A DNA stretch of 64,000 nt from JAVVHE01 sp032249695 (GTDB taxonomy: Bacteria > Pseudomonadota > Alphaproteobacteria > Sphingomonadales > Sphingomonadaceae): NCBI GenBank assembly GCA_032249695.1, contig JAVVHE010000010.1:41486-105485 (forward strand). Direction: 5' to 3'. Shown here piece by piece: positions 35,061 to 43,533 of the stretch. The notes beneath the pieces are model-generated. The model was not told the DNA's origin. It ran no database searches and was given only the letters and a program-made list of their open reading frames with translations. Both the position numbers and the translations under genes were made by a program. The number at the start of each line of letters is the position of its first letter. Position 1 is the stretch's first letter.

Positions 35061-35404
35061 GAGCGGTCTCCGGCGATTCTGTTTTGTGGGGGCGGCCGGA
35101 CGCCGCCCGCGGGAGCTGCGACGTTCTAGACCCGCGCGGGCGCGAGCGGCAACCCGCGGGGTTAGAGGGGCGGCGTCGGGTAGGGGGGACAGTTTTATAT
35201 CGTCCGGCTGACCGCCGGCGTGCGGGCAGCCGCCGTGCCTGCGCCGACGCGACCGCCGGGACTGGCGTTCGCTGGCCTGGCCGCAGCAGGCGTGCGGCGC
35301 GCGAAGCGTTCACTGCGTTGATCCCAGAGGGAGCCGTCCGGATTGGCGCAGCGGACCAGGCTGCCGGCCTTCACAGCGCGCGCGCGTCCGCATAGCGGCA
35401 GGTC
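35061..35404. other. Divergent intergenic region between the glutamate dehydrogenase and thyA genes
   Basis: About 340 bases, likely holding both promoters. GGGCGGC (35090-35096) and GCCGCCC (35102-35108) form a stem in the glutamate dehydrogenase leader. Near thyA, TTCACA (35370-35375) and CATAGC (35391-35396) could be weak promoter elements; the same 13-base string around TTCACA recurs before the pnt operon. No gene is seen. Confidence 0.45.
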
Positions 35405-36295
35405 ATGCGCCACCCCGAACACGATATCCTCGACCTGATGCGCCGCGTGTGGGCGGAGGGCGATGCACGCACCGACCGCACCGGAATCGGCACGCGCGCC
35501 ATTTTCGGAGCGATGCTGAGGTTCGATTTGAGCGATGGCACTGTCCCGCTGATGACAACCAAGCGCGTGTTCTGGAAGGTGGCGCTGAAGGAGCTGATCT
35601 GGTTTCTCTCGGGCGAAACGAGCATCCGTCCGCTGATCGCGCAGGGCGTCCACATCTGGACCGACTGGCCGATGGCGCGTCATGCGAAGGCAACCGGCGA
35701 GCAGCTGACGCGCGACGCGTTCGAGGCTCGCGTGATGAGCGACGATGCGTTCGCGGCCGAATGGGGCGACCTGGGGCCGGTCTACGGGTATCAGTGGCGG
35801 CGCTGGCCGGGGCCGGACGGGCCGATTGACCAGATCGCGCAGCTGGTGCGCGATCTGCGAGAGACCCCGACTTCGCGCCGCCTGCTGTTCACCGGCTGGA
35901 ACGTCGCCGACCTGCCGCGCATGGCGCTGCCGCCCTGCCACATGACCTACCAGTATTTCGTCGAGAACGGGCGGCTGCATGGGCTTCTGTTCCAGCGCAG
36001 CTGCGATCTGGGGCTGGGCTTTCCGTTCAACATCTTCGAGGCGGCGCTCTTGGTGCGGGTGTTCGCGGACATCGCCGGGCTGCAGCCGGGATCGATCGCG
36101 TGGATGGGCGGCGACGTGCATCTGTACGAGAACCATGCGGCACTCGCTGAAACCCAGCTCGCCCGCGAGCCGCGGCCGTGGCCCAAGCTGCGGCTGCTCG
36201 CGCGGCACGAGCGGCCCGAGGACTACCGCTTCGAGGATTTCGCGATCGACGGCTATGATCCGCTTCCGGCGATCAGCGCGCCGGTGGCGGTTTAG
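35405..36295 (+). CDS. thyA: Thymidylate synthase
   Basis: Folate-dependent methylation of dUMP to dTMP. The protein is 296 residues. The catalytic cysteine is C178 in LPPCHMTYQYF; dUMP-binding arginines are in TSRRLLFTGWN and FQRSCDLGLGFPFNI; the N-terminus has DRTGIGT and WKVALKELIWFLSGET. It is longer than the E. coli enzyme because of the insert at about 85-120 seen in several bacteria. A mutS gene is convergent downstream. Confidence 0.97.
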   Translation: MRHPEHDILDLMRRVWAEGDARTDRTGIGTRAIFGAMLRFDLSDGTVPLMTTKRVFWKVALKELIWFLSGETSIRPLIAQGVHIWTDWPMARHAKATGEQLTRDAFEARVMSDDAFAAEWGDLGPVYGYQWRRWPGPDGPIDQIAQLVRDLRETPTSRRLLFTGWNVADLPRMALPPCHMTYQYFVENGRLHGLLFQRSCDLGLGFPFNIFEAALLVRVFADIAGLQPGSIAWMGGDVHLYENHAALAETQLAREPRPWPKLRLLARHERPEDYRFEDFAIDGYDPLPAISAPVAV

Positions 36296-36300
36296 CTTCG

Positions 36301-36335
36301 CCCCGGAACGGGGAGGGGACCATGCGCAGCATGGT
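36301..36335. repeat. Two adjacent short palindromes after thyA
   Basis: CCCCGGAACGGGG (36301-36313) and ACCATGCGCAGCATGGT (36319-36335, a perfect 7-bp stem with a GCA loop) lie six bases after the thyA stop. The combination resembles intergenic palindromic units I recall from many alphaproteobacterial genomes; it may also end thyA transcription. Confidence 0.5.
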
Positions 36336-36417
36336 GGTGAGGCCGCGGAACGCGCCGACTTCGCCTCCTCCCCCCTCCGCGGCCGTTGTCGGTCACCCGC
36401 GCCGACCGGCGGAGAAC

Positions 36418-38955
36418 CTAGCTTGCGAGCAGCCGCAGCTCGCCCAACAGCGCGTGCGCCTCGCGCGGCGAGAGGTCGTCGGGGTCGAGCGCGCGCAGAC
36501 GCTCGCGCAGTTCGTCACGCGGCAGGGTGGCGGCGATCGGCGGCGGCGCGGCGGCGGCGAACAGCGGCAGGTCGGCGGACAGGTCGATCGCGGGGCGCGC
36601 CGCTTCCAGCCGGTCGAGCACCGCGCGCGCGCGCGCGATGACCGGATCGGGCACGCCCGCCAGCTTGGCGACGGCCAGCCCATAGCTGCGGTCGGCGGGG
36701 CCGGGGGCGACCTCGTGCAGGAACACCAGCTCGCCCTTCCACTCGCGCGCGCGAACGTGCGCGTTCATCGCGCCGTCGAGCCGGTCCGCGAGCCGGGTCA
36801 TCTCGTGATAGTGCGTCGCGAACAGCGCGCGGCAGCCGATGCGGTCGTGCAGCCACTCGAGTACGCCCCACGCGATCGCCAGCCCGTCATAGGTCGACGT
36901 GCCACGCCCGACCTCGTCGAGAATCACAAGACTGCGCGACGTCGCCTGGCGCAGGATCGCAGCGGTTTCGACCATCTCGACCATGAAGGTCGATCGCCCC
37001 TGTGCGAGGTCGTCGGAGGCGCCGACGCGGCTGAAGAGCCGGTCGACCACGCCGAGCGTGGCGGCGCGCGCCGGCACGAACGCGCCCGCCTGCGCGAGGA
37101 TCGCAATGAGCGCATTCTGGCGCAGGAACGTCGATTTGCCGCCCATGTTGGGGCCGGTCACAAGCCACAGCCGCTGATCCGAGAGATCGCAGTCGTTCGC
37201 GACGAACGCCGTCCCGCCGAGCGCGCGTTCGACGACCGGATGCCGCCCGCCCTCGATGCGGAACGCACGGTCCGCGGTCATGAGCGGCCGCACCCAGCGC
37301 TCGGAACGAGCGAGTTCGGCGTGGCTCGCCGCGACGTCGATCCGAGCGAGTGCGTCCGCGGCGGTCCGGATCGCGGCTGACGCGGCGATGACCTCGGCCG
37401 AGAGCGCATCGAAATGCTGCCGCTCGCGGGCGAGCGCGCGGTCGCCTGCGTCCGCGATGACGGCGGCGAGTTCGGCCAGCCGGTCCGAACCGAATCGCAC
37501 CGATCCGGCGAGCGTCTGCCGGTGGACGAAGCCTGCGGCCTTGAACGCCGCGTCGGCGCGGGCGGGCGCCTCGATATGCCAGCCGAGCACGCCGTTATGC
37601 CGGATCTTGAGAGCGCCGACTCCGGTGACGGCTCGATATTCGGTTTCAAGTTCCGCGATCAGCCGCGTGGACCCGGTCGCCGCCTCGCGGATCAGGTCGA
37701 GCTCTGCGTCATACCCCGCGAGGATATAGCCACCCTCGCCCAGGCCGCCGCCCGGCGCCGGGCCGAGCGCCGCGACGATCCGCTGCGCGAGGGATTGCAG
37801 CGCGTCCACGGCCTCGCTTTCATGGTCATCGGTACCCGCCAGCTCGCCAGCGGCTGCGACGACCGCGGCGCCCTGGATCAGACCGCAGCCGATCGCCGCG
37901 AGATCGCGCGGCGTGCCACGGCCTGCTGCGAGCCGGGCGAGGGGGCGTTCGAGATCGGGCATCCCCTTCAGCGCCTTTCGCACCGCGCTTAGCCCGGCGG
38001 CGTCGCCGACCAGCCGCTCGACCGCATCATGCCGCCCGCCGATCACATCGAGGCGCGTCAAGGGAGAGGCCAGCTCGCCTGCGAGCCGCCGCGCCCCGGC
38101 CGCGGTCAGGGTGCGGTCGACCGCGCCGAGCAGGCCGTCGCGCCCCAGCCCGAGGCTGGAGCGCGAGGCAGCGTCGATCGCCATCAGGCCGGAGCGGTCG
38201 ACTCGCTGCGGCGCATCGAGCCGCGGCCGCGCCGCGCCCGACATGAGATCGATATAGGCGGCCAGCCCGCCAAGCGCGGCGAGTTCCGCGGGCGTGAACG
38301 CGCCGAACGCATCGAGCGAGACGACGCCGAAGCGTTCGGTCAGACGGCGTCGCGCAGCGGCTGGATCGCAGTCGCGCGGCGGCACCGCCTTGGCGTTCAG
38401 TGGCCGATCGGCCCAGCCCTCGGGCGCGAGCAGCTCGGCCGGGCCGATCCGCGCGAGCTCGCCGCCAAGTTCGTCCGCGCCCGCCAGCGTCGTGGCGAAC
38501 AGGTGCCCCGTCGACACGTCGGCCCAGGCAAGCCCCACTCCATCCGCGCAAGGAGCGGCGTAGGCGAGCCAGTTGGACGCGGCCGGATCGAGGAGGCCAT
38601 CTTCGGTCAGCGTCGCGGGCGTGACCGTGCGGACGATCGCGCGGCGGACCGGGCGGTTCTCGCGCCGTGCGGCTGCTGGATCCTCGATCTGCTCGGCAAT
38701 CGCGACCGCGTGGCCGGCGCGCACCAGCCGCGCAAGATAGCCGTCGGCCGCGTGCACGGGCACGCCGCACATCGGGATGTCCGCGCCTTCGTGCGTGCCG
38801 CGGCGGGTGAGTGTGATCTGGAGCGCGGCAGCGGCCTGCGCGGCATCGTCGAAGAACAGCTCGTAGAAGTCGCCCATGCGGTAGAACAGCAGTGCGTCGG
38901 GAACGCTGCGCTTCAGCGCGAGATATTGCGCGAGCATGGGGGTGGGCGCGGCCAT
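36418..38955 (-). CDS. mutS: DNA mismatch repair protein MutS
   Basis: Mismatch-recognition ATPase, 845 residues, near the usual length. The mismatch-binding domain starts with LFYRMGDFYELFFDDA, which carries the conserved Phe-x-Glu wedge (F-Y-E), followed by the connector and lever regions. The ATPase has Walker A TGPNMGGKSTFLRQ, the Walker B-associated LVILDEVGRGTSTYDGLAIAW, and ATHYHEM. ATG 38955 is used; a Met six codons in is possible. It is divergent from the CoiA-like gene. Confidence 0.97.
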   Translation of the reverse strand: MAAPTPMLAQYLALKRSVPDALLFYRMGDFYELFFDDAAQAAAALQITLTRRGTHEGADIPMCGVPVHAADGYLARLVRAGHAVAIAEQIEDPAAARRENRPVRRAIVRTVTPATLTEDGLLDPAASNWLAYAAPCADGVGLAWADVSTGHLFATTLAGADELGGELARIGPAELLAPEGWADRPLNAKAVPPRDCDPAAARRRLTERFGVVSLDAFGAFTPAELAALGGLAAYIDLMSGAARPRLDAPQRVDRSGLMAIDAASRSSLGLGRDGLLGAVDRTLTAAGARRLAGELASPLTRLDVIGGRHDAVERLVGDAAGLSAVRKALKGMPDLERPLARLAAGRGTPRDLAAIGCGLIQGAAVVAAAGELAGTDDHESEAVDALQSLAQRIVAALGPAPGGGLGEGGYILAGYDAELDLIREAATGSTRLIAELETEYRAVTGVGALKIRHNGVLGWHIEAPARADAAFKAAGFVHRQTLAGSVRFGSDRLAELAAVIADAGDRALARERQHFDALSAEVIAASAAIRTAADALARIDVAASHAELARSERWVRPLMTADRAFRIEGGRHPVVERALGGTAFVANDCDLSDQRLWLVTGPNMGGKSTFLRQNALIAILAQAGAFVPARAATLGVVDRLFSRVGASDDLAQGRSTFMVEMVETAAILRQATSRSLVILDEVGRGTSTYDGLAIAWGVLEWLHDRIGCRALFATHYHEMTRLADRLDGAMNAHVRAREWKGELVFLHEVAPGPADRSYGLAVAKLAGVPDPVIARARAVLDRLEAARPAIDLSADLPLFAAAAPPPIAATLPRDELRERLRALDPDDLSPREAHALLGELRLLAS

Positions 38956-39068
38956 CGCGGCGCGACGATGGCGCTCGGACGGAAACGGTGCAATGCGGGA
39001 CAGGGCCGGTCCAAAACGGATGGGTCAGCGCTTGTGGACGGGCGGACAAAGCGCGAACACCATCCGCG

Positions 39069-39902
39069 ATGAGACCGCCTGAACGCCCTTCCAGTGCCTC
39101 GATGCGCTCCCGCGTCGCCGAGCGTCTGCCCGGCGGCGAATGCGCTCAGCATCGCGCGGCCAAGGCGGCGTTCGTCCGCGCGCTGCGCGCCCGCGGTAGC
39201 GCGGCCGAACTCGAAGCGCCGTTGGGTGGTGGGGAGCGCCGGGCGGACGTGCTGGTGCATTCACCCGGCCGCAGTGCGGTCGCGGTCGAAATCCAGAACA
39301 GCGCAACGTCGGCCGCTGAACTCATGGCTCGGACCGCCGACTACACGCGATTGGGCCTGCCGGTGCTGTGGGTGCCGGTCCTTGATCTGGCTCGCACGCG
39401 CCTGCGGCCGGTGCGGCCCGGCCTGTGGGCGGCCGATCGGATCGCGCTGGCGGGGTGGATCGAGTGGATCGAAGCCTGGCAGGAGCAGCTCTGGATCTGG
39501 CACGACGGCGCTTTGTGGCGGGCGTGGGCGCATCGGCGCTTCGTCGCCAACGCGCGCGACGATCACGATGCCGACTTCACCGGCTCACGGCACTGGTTCG
39601 GGCTGGTGCTGGAAGGTCCGTTCCAGCCCGAGGCGCTCCGCATCGCGACCGACCTGCGCGCGGCCAGCCCCGATGACCGGTTCACCGTCGGCGCAGGTCT
39701 GCGCGCGCGCTTGGTTGACGGGCGCGGCCGCGCGCTGATGCCGTCACCTGCGGAGCTTGTGCCGTTCGAGGCGGGTGCCCGCCTTGGCTGGACCCTCCAG
39801 CTGCTCGACGGCGCCGGACCGCGCACCAACGGGCGCTACCGTCGAAGCTATCCCCCTCGTTCCACCCAGGATGACCGCTCATGGCTATCTACACGTCCCT
39901 GA
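39069..39902 (+). CDS. CoiA-like protein with PD-(D/E)xK-type nuclease domain
   Basis: A 277-residue protein resembling the nuclease part of competence protein CoiA. The probable active-site pattern is D60 in RRADVLVH and E74-x-Q76 in VAVEIQNSA, preceded by HRAAKAAFVRALRARG, the helical part typical of CoiA. Further on, LPVLWVPVLDLAR and ALWRAWAHRRF are conserved-looking. CoiA acts with incoming single-stranded DNA in Gram-positive competence; the role in proteobacteria is not established. It ends 22 bases inside flgE, in another frame, so the two may be co-transcribed. ATG 39102 is an alternative start. Confidence 0.7.
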   Translation: MRPPERPSSASMRSRVAERLPGGECAQHRAAKAAFVRALRARGSAAELEAPLGGGERRADVLVHSPGRSAVAVEIQNSATSAAELMARTADYTRLGLPVLWVPVLDLARTRLRPVRPGLWAADRIALAGWIEWIEAWQEQLWIWHDGALWRAWAHRRFVANARDDHDADFTGSRHWFGLVLEGPFQPEALRIATDLRAASPDDRFTVGAGLRARLVDGRGRALMPSPAELVPFEAGARLGWTLQLLDGAGPRTNGRYRRSYPPRSTQDDRSWLSTRP

Positions 39903-41113
39903 CCGGGCTCAGCGCCGCGTCGACCGACCTGTCAGTGATTTCGAACAACATCGCCAATGTCGGATCGAACGGCTTCAAAAAGTCTCGCGCCGCGTTCGGC
40001 GATCTGATTGGCGCCTCGGCTCTGTCCGATCCGCGGCGGACGACCGGCATCGGCGTCCTTTCGAAGGGCCTATCGCAGAATTTCAGCCAGGGCTCGATCC
40101 AGGGCACCGGCAACAGTCTCGACCTCGCGATCACCGGCAATGGCCTGTTCATCACCGAGTCGCCCGAGGGTGCCCGGGCCTACACGCGCAATGGTGCCTT
40201 CGCACTCGATCCCGACCGCTTCGTCGTCGACGGCAACGGCGCGCGGCTCCAGGTCTTCCCGACCGCGCCCGACGGCACGCCGCTTGCAAGCGGCGCTCTG
40301 AGCCTGGTCCCGCTCCGCATCCCGGACTTGGCCGGTTCGCCGCAGCCGACCAGCACCGTGAGTGCGACCGTCGTGCTGCCGAGCGCGTCGCCGGTCATTG
40401 CCGGAGCGTTCGACCCGCTCGATCCCGCCAGCTACTCGGCCAAGGCCAGCACCACCGTCATCGGCGCCGACGGCAGCAGCAGCCCCGCGACGATCTTTTA
40501 TCGCCGCCTGACGACCCCGACGATCGCCGACCCGACCAGCCGTTGGGAGCTGCGCCTGACGGTCAATGGGATCGAGGTGCCCGCGTCGGGCGGAGGTGCA
40601 GCCGAACTCACCTTCGACACCAACGGTGTCCTGACGGCAGGCGGATCGATCGCGTTCCAGCCGGCGGGCGCACCGGCCATCACCATCGACCACTCAGGGA
40701 CTGCACAGCGCGCCGACCTGTTCAGCGTCACCCGCCTCGCACAGGACGGCGCCGCACCGGGAGCGCTCGACAGCCTGACGATCGAGCTCGACGGGCTTGT
40801 CCGCGCGGGCTACACCGACGGCGTGTTCCGCGTGCTCGGCCGCGTTGCGCTTGCGCAATTCCCGAACCCCGCGGCGCTGAAGCCGCTTGGCGACGCCCGG
40901 TGGAGCGCGACGGCTTCTGCGGGCGCAGCGGCGATCGGACAGCCAGGCGAGCGTGGCGCAGGATCGCTGACCGCGGGCGCGATCGAGCGATCGAATGTCG
41001 AACTGACCGAGGAGCTGGTTTCGCTTATCGTCGCACAGCGAGCGTTCCAGGCCAATGCGAAGGCGATCGAGACCGATCAGGCGATGACCTCCGCGATCGT
41101 CAACCTGCGCTGA
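39881..41113 (+). CDS. flgE: Flagellar hook protein FlgE
   Basis: Subunit of the flagellar hook, 410 residues. The N-terminal rod/hook signature is SLTGLSAASTDLSVISNNIA followed by GFKKSRAAFGD; the D0/D1 domain contains AITGNGLFI and TRNGAFALDPDRF. The C-terminal helix is RSNVELTEELVSLIVAQRAF and ends in the usual NAKAIETDQAMTSAIVNLR. Its start overlaps the CoiA-like gene by 22 bases. The hook cap gene flgD, expected directly upstream, is not present. Confidence 0.95.
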   Translation: MAIYTSLTGLSAASTDLSVISNNIANVGSNGFKKSRAAFGDLIGASALSDPRRTTGIGVLSKGLSQNFSQGSIQGTGNSLDLAITGNGLFITESPEGARAYTRNGAFALDPDRFVVDGNGARLQVFPTAPDGTPLASGALSLVPLRIPDLAGSPQPTSTVSATVVLPSASPVIAGAFDPLDPASYSAKASTTVIGADGSSSPATIFYRRLTTPTIADPTSRWELRLTVNGIEVPASGGGAAELTFDTNGVLTAGGSIAFQPAGAPAITIDHSGTAQRADLFSVTRLAQDGAAPGALDSLTIELDGLVRAGYTDGVFRVLGRVALAQFPNPAALKPLGDARWSATASAGAAAIGQPGERGAGSLTAGAIERSNVELTEELVSLIVAQRAFQANAKAIETDQAMTSAIVNLR

Positions 41114-41133
41114 GCTCCGGGCGAGAGGCGATC

Positions 41134-41874
41134 ATGGACCGCGTCCTGTACACCGCCTTGTCGGGCATGCGCCGGTCCGAGACGGGTCAGGCGGTGCTCG
41201 CAAACAATCTCGCGAACGCGGGGACAGCGGGATTCCGCCGCGATCTGGCCGTTGCGTCCTCGCATTGGCTGGCAGCAGCAGACTTGGCCGGAGCGCGCGC
41301 GCAATCGGCCGAAAAGGGCGGGGCGGTGTCGGCGGCGGAAGGTCCAAGCATCGAAACGGGCAATGCCTTGCATGCCCGGATCGTCGGCGCCGGCCTGTTC
41401 GAACTGATCGGGCCCGACGGCCCCGTCTACACGCGGAATGGAGCGTTCTCGCTGGCACCGGACGGCCGCCTGGTGGGCGAGGGCGGTCTGGCCGTCCGCG
41501 GTGAGGCTGGGCCCATCGCGCTGCCGCCCGGCACGCAGCCCGAAATCCTTGAGGACGGCTCGGTGCTGGCCCGCGGCCCGAACAACCCACCGGGAGCTGC
41601 GCAGCCTGCCGGACGCTTGCTCGTGATGCGTGAGCCCGACGGTCTCAGCCGCTCGCCGCGCGGCGAACTCGTCGCGAGCGGCCCGGTCGCGCCGTTGCCG
41701 GCGGCCGAGGTACGGCTACAGCCCGGCGCGCTCGAACAGGCCAATGTCGCCCCGGTGGAGGAGCTGACGCGCCTGATCGAGACCGCGCGCGGCTTCGAGA
41801 TGCAGACGCGCATCGTCCGCGAAGCGCGCGAGCTCGACTCGTCGTCCGCCGCGCTGCTCCGCATCGAACCCTGA
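41134..41874 (+). CDS. flgF: Flagellar basal-body rod protein FlgF
   Basis: Proximal rod protein, 246 residues. N-terminus DRVLYTALSGMRRSETGQAV with LANNLANAGTAGFRRD; middle YTRNGAFSLAPDGRLV; C-terminus LEQANVAPVEELTRLIETAR. The helix after it (GFEMQTRIVREARELDSSS) is as in the FlgF/FlgG family. ATG 41134 follows GAGAGGCG at good spacing. It lies 20 bases after flgE. Confidence 0.95.
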   Translation: MDRVLYTALSGMRRSETGQAVLANNLANAGTAGFRRDLAVASSHWLAAADLAGARAQSAEKGGAVSAAEGPSIETGNALHARIVGAGLFELIGPDGPVYTRNGAFSLAPDGRLVGEGGLAVRGEAGPIALPPGTQPEILEDGSVLARGPNNPPGAAQPAGRLLVMREPDGLSRSPRGELVASGPVAPLPAAEVRLQPGALEQANVAPVEELTRLIETARGFEMQTRIVREARELDSSSAALLRIEP

Positions 41875-41900
41875 CCTCCAGCCTTACGGACCCGCGTTCC

Positions 41901-42683
41901 ATGAACATCACGCTCGCCATCGCCCGCAGCGGCCTTGAAGCACAGGACACGCGGATGCGCGTCATTGCGAACAACCTCGCCAACGCGAACACCACCGGTT
42001 TCAAGCGCGACCGCGCCGACTTCGCAACGCTCGCATACGATCTTGCGCGCCCGCCCGGCGCATCGGCCGGTCCCGACGCCCAGACGGGTGCGCTGGCGCT
42101 CGGCGGCGGCGTGCGAATCGTCGGGACCGAGCGCAACCATGCAAGCGGCAGCGCGGTCGTCACGGGCAACCCGCTCGACATCATGGTCGAAGGCGACGGG
42201 TTCCTGCAGGTCCAGCTCGCCGATGGCCGCGCCGCGTTCACGCGCGCGGGCGCGCTGCGGCTGGACGGTCAGGGACGGCTCGTGACCGGCGACGGATTAC
42301 AGCTGCAGCCCGCGATCCAGGTGCCCGAAGGCTCGGGCGCGCTGGTCATCGCGCCCGACGGAACCGTCTCCGCGACGCCCCCGGGCGGATCCGAACCCGC
42401 CGAACTCGGCCAGCTTCAGCTCGCGACGTTTCAGAATCCCGCCGGCTTGCGCAACGAGGGCTCGAACCTGTTTCTCGAAACTCCGGCCAGCGGGGCGCCA
42501 CGCACCGGCACGCCGGGCACCGACGGACTCGGGCGGCTGCGGCAGGGCGCGGTCGAAGGCTCGAACGTCAGCCTCGTCGAGGAGCTCGTCTCGATGATCG
42601 AGACGCAGCGCGCCTACGAGATCAACTCCAAGGTCGTGAACTCGGTCGACGAGATGATGCGCAATGCCGCGCAGATGGTCTGA
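41901..42683 (+). CDS. flgG: Flagellar basal-body distal rod protein FlgG
   Basis: Distal rod protein, 260 residues, the canonical length. The N-terminus is ITLAIARSGLEAQDTRMRVI with NNLANANTTGFKRDRADF, which carries the FlgG-type long GFKR block. GNPLDIMVEGDGFLQV is the domain signature. It ends GSNVSLVEELVSMIETQRAYE and VDEMMRNAAQMV. It lies 26 bases after flgF. Confidence 0.96.
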   Translation: MNITLAIARSGLEAQDTRMRVIANNLANANTTGFKRDRADFATLAYDLARPPGASAGPDAQTGALALGGGVRIVGTERNHASGSAVVTGNPLDIMVEGDGFLQVQLADGRAAFTRAGALRLDGQGRLVTGDGLQLQPAIQVPEGSGALVIAPDGTVSATPPGGSEPAELGQLQLATFQNPAGLRNEGSNLFLETPASGAPRTGTPGTDGLGRLRQGAVEGSNVSLVEELVSMIETQRAYEINSKVVNSVDEMMRNAAQMV

Positions 42684-42813
42684 CCCGGGCATGCGGGTGG
42701 TGCTCGCAGCCATGTGTGACGAACCTGGGGGGAGGCGCGGCTCGGGCGGCCGGTCCAGCGCATCTTGGCCGCACGCTGCCGTTCGGGGCCACGCCCGATC
42801 GTCTACGCCCGGC

Positions 42814-43524
42814 GTGAAGCCGGATGCGGGTCGACATACCCCGGGCGACACACCCCGCGAGCCGGGCCGACGCGCGGCCGCCACCGCACCAGCCGTCGCT
42901 GTGCTCACGATTCTCGCAGCCTGTGCGCAGCATGGCGCGCTGCCTCCGCCCACCGCGGCGCTGCCGCCTGCCCCGCCGCCACCCGCGCGCACGCCCGGCG
43001 CGATCGCGTCCGCCGCAATGCTGGCGGGGCTCGGCGAGGACACGCGCGCGCGACGCCCCGGCGACGTGCTGACGATCGCGCTCGTCGAACGCACCGAGGC
43101 CCTGAAGTCGGCCGCAGCGGGTGCGACGCGCAAGTCGGCGCTCAGCCTCACGTTGCCCAAGGCCAAGCCGTTCTCATCGCTGCCGCCGGGCCTGTTCACC
43201 GGCGGCGCCGAAACCTCGTTCGCGGGCCAGGGCAGCGCGACCCAGTCGAACCGGCTGACCGGAGAGATCAGCGTCGTCGTCACCGAAGTGACGGCGAACG
43301 GCCTGCTCGCGGTCGAGGGGCGGAAGACTGTGCGGCTCAACCGCGGCGACGAGTATATCGTGATCTCGGGGCTTGTCCGGCCGGAGGATGTGGGCCCCGA
43401 CAACCGCGTGCCCTCGAACCGGGTCGCGGGCGCGCGCATCACCTATGCCGGGTCGGGCGAGATCGCCGCGCAGAGCCGCCAGGGCTGGGTGCAGCGCCTG
43501 CTCAACCTGCTCACTCCGTTCTGA
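42814..43524 (+). CDS. flgH: Flagellar L-ring lipoprotein FlgH
   Basis: Outer-membrane L-ring subunit. The mature protein starts at the lipobox Cys in LTILAACAQ, followed by a Pro/Ala linker, then the FlgH core: DTRARRPGDVLTIALVERTEA, SNRLTGEISVVVTEVTANGL and the LNRGDEYIVISGLVRPEDV block. It ends GWVQRLLNLLTPF. The start is uncertain: GTG 42814 puts the lipobox Cys at about residue 37, and ATGs at 42664 or 42691 give implausibly long signal regions. A GGGGGGAGG stretch (42727-42735) lies upstream but has no good start next to it in this frame. Confidence 0.85.
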   Translation: MKPDAGRHTPGDTPREPGRRAAATAPAVAVLTILAACAQHGALPPPTAALPPAPPPPARTPGAIASAAMLAGLGEDTRARRPGDVLTIALVERTEALKSAAAGATRKSALSLTLPKAKPFSSLPPGLFTGGAETSFAGQGSATQSNRLTGEISVVVTEVTANGLLAVEGRKTVRLNRGDEYIVISGLVRPEDVGPDNRVPSNRVAGARITYAGSGEIAAQSRQGWVQRLLNLLTPF

Positions 43525-43533
43525 GCGGCCCGC

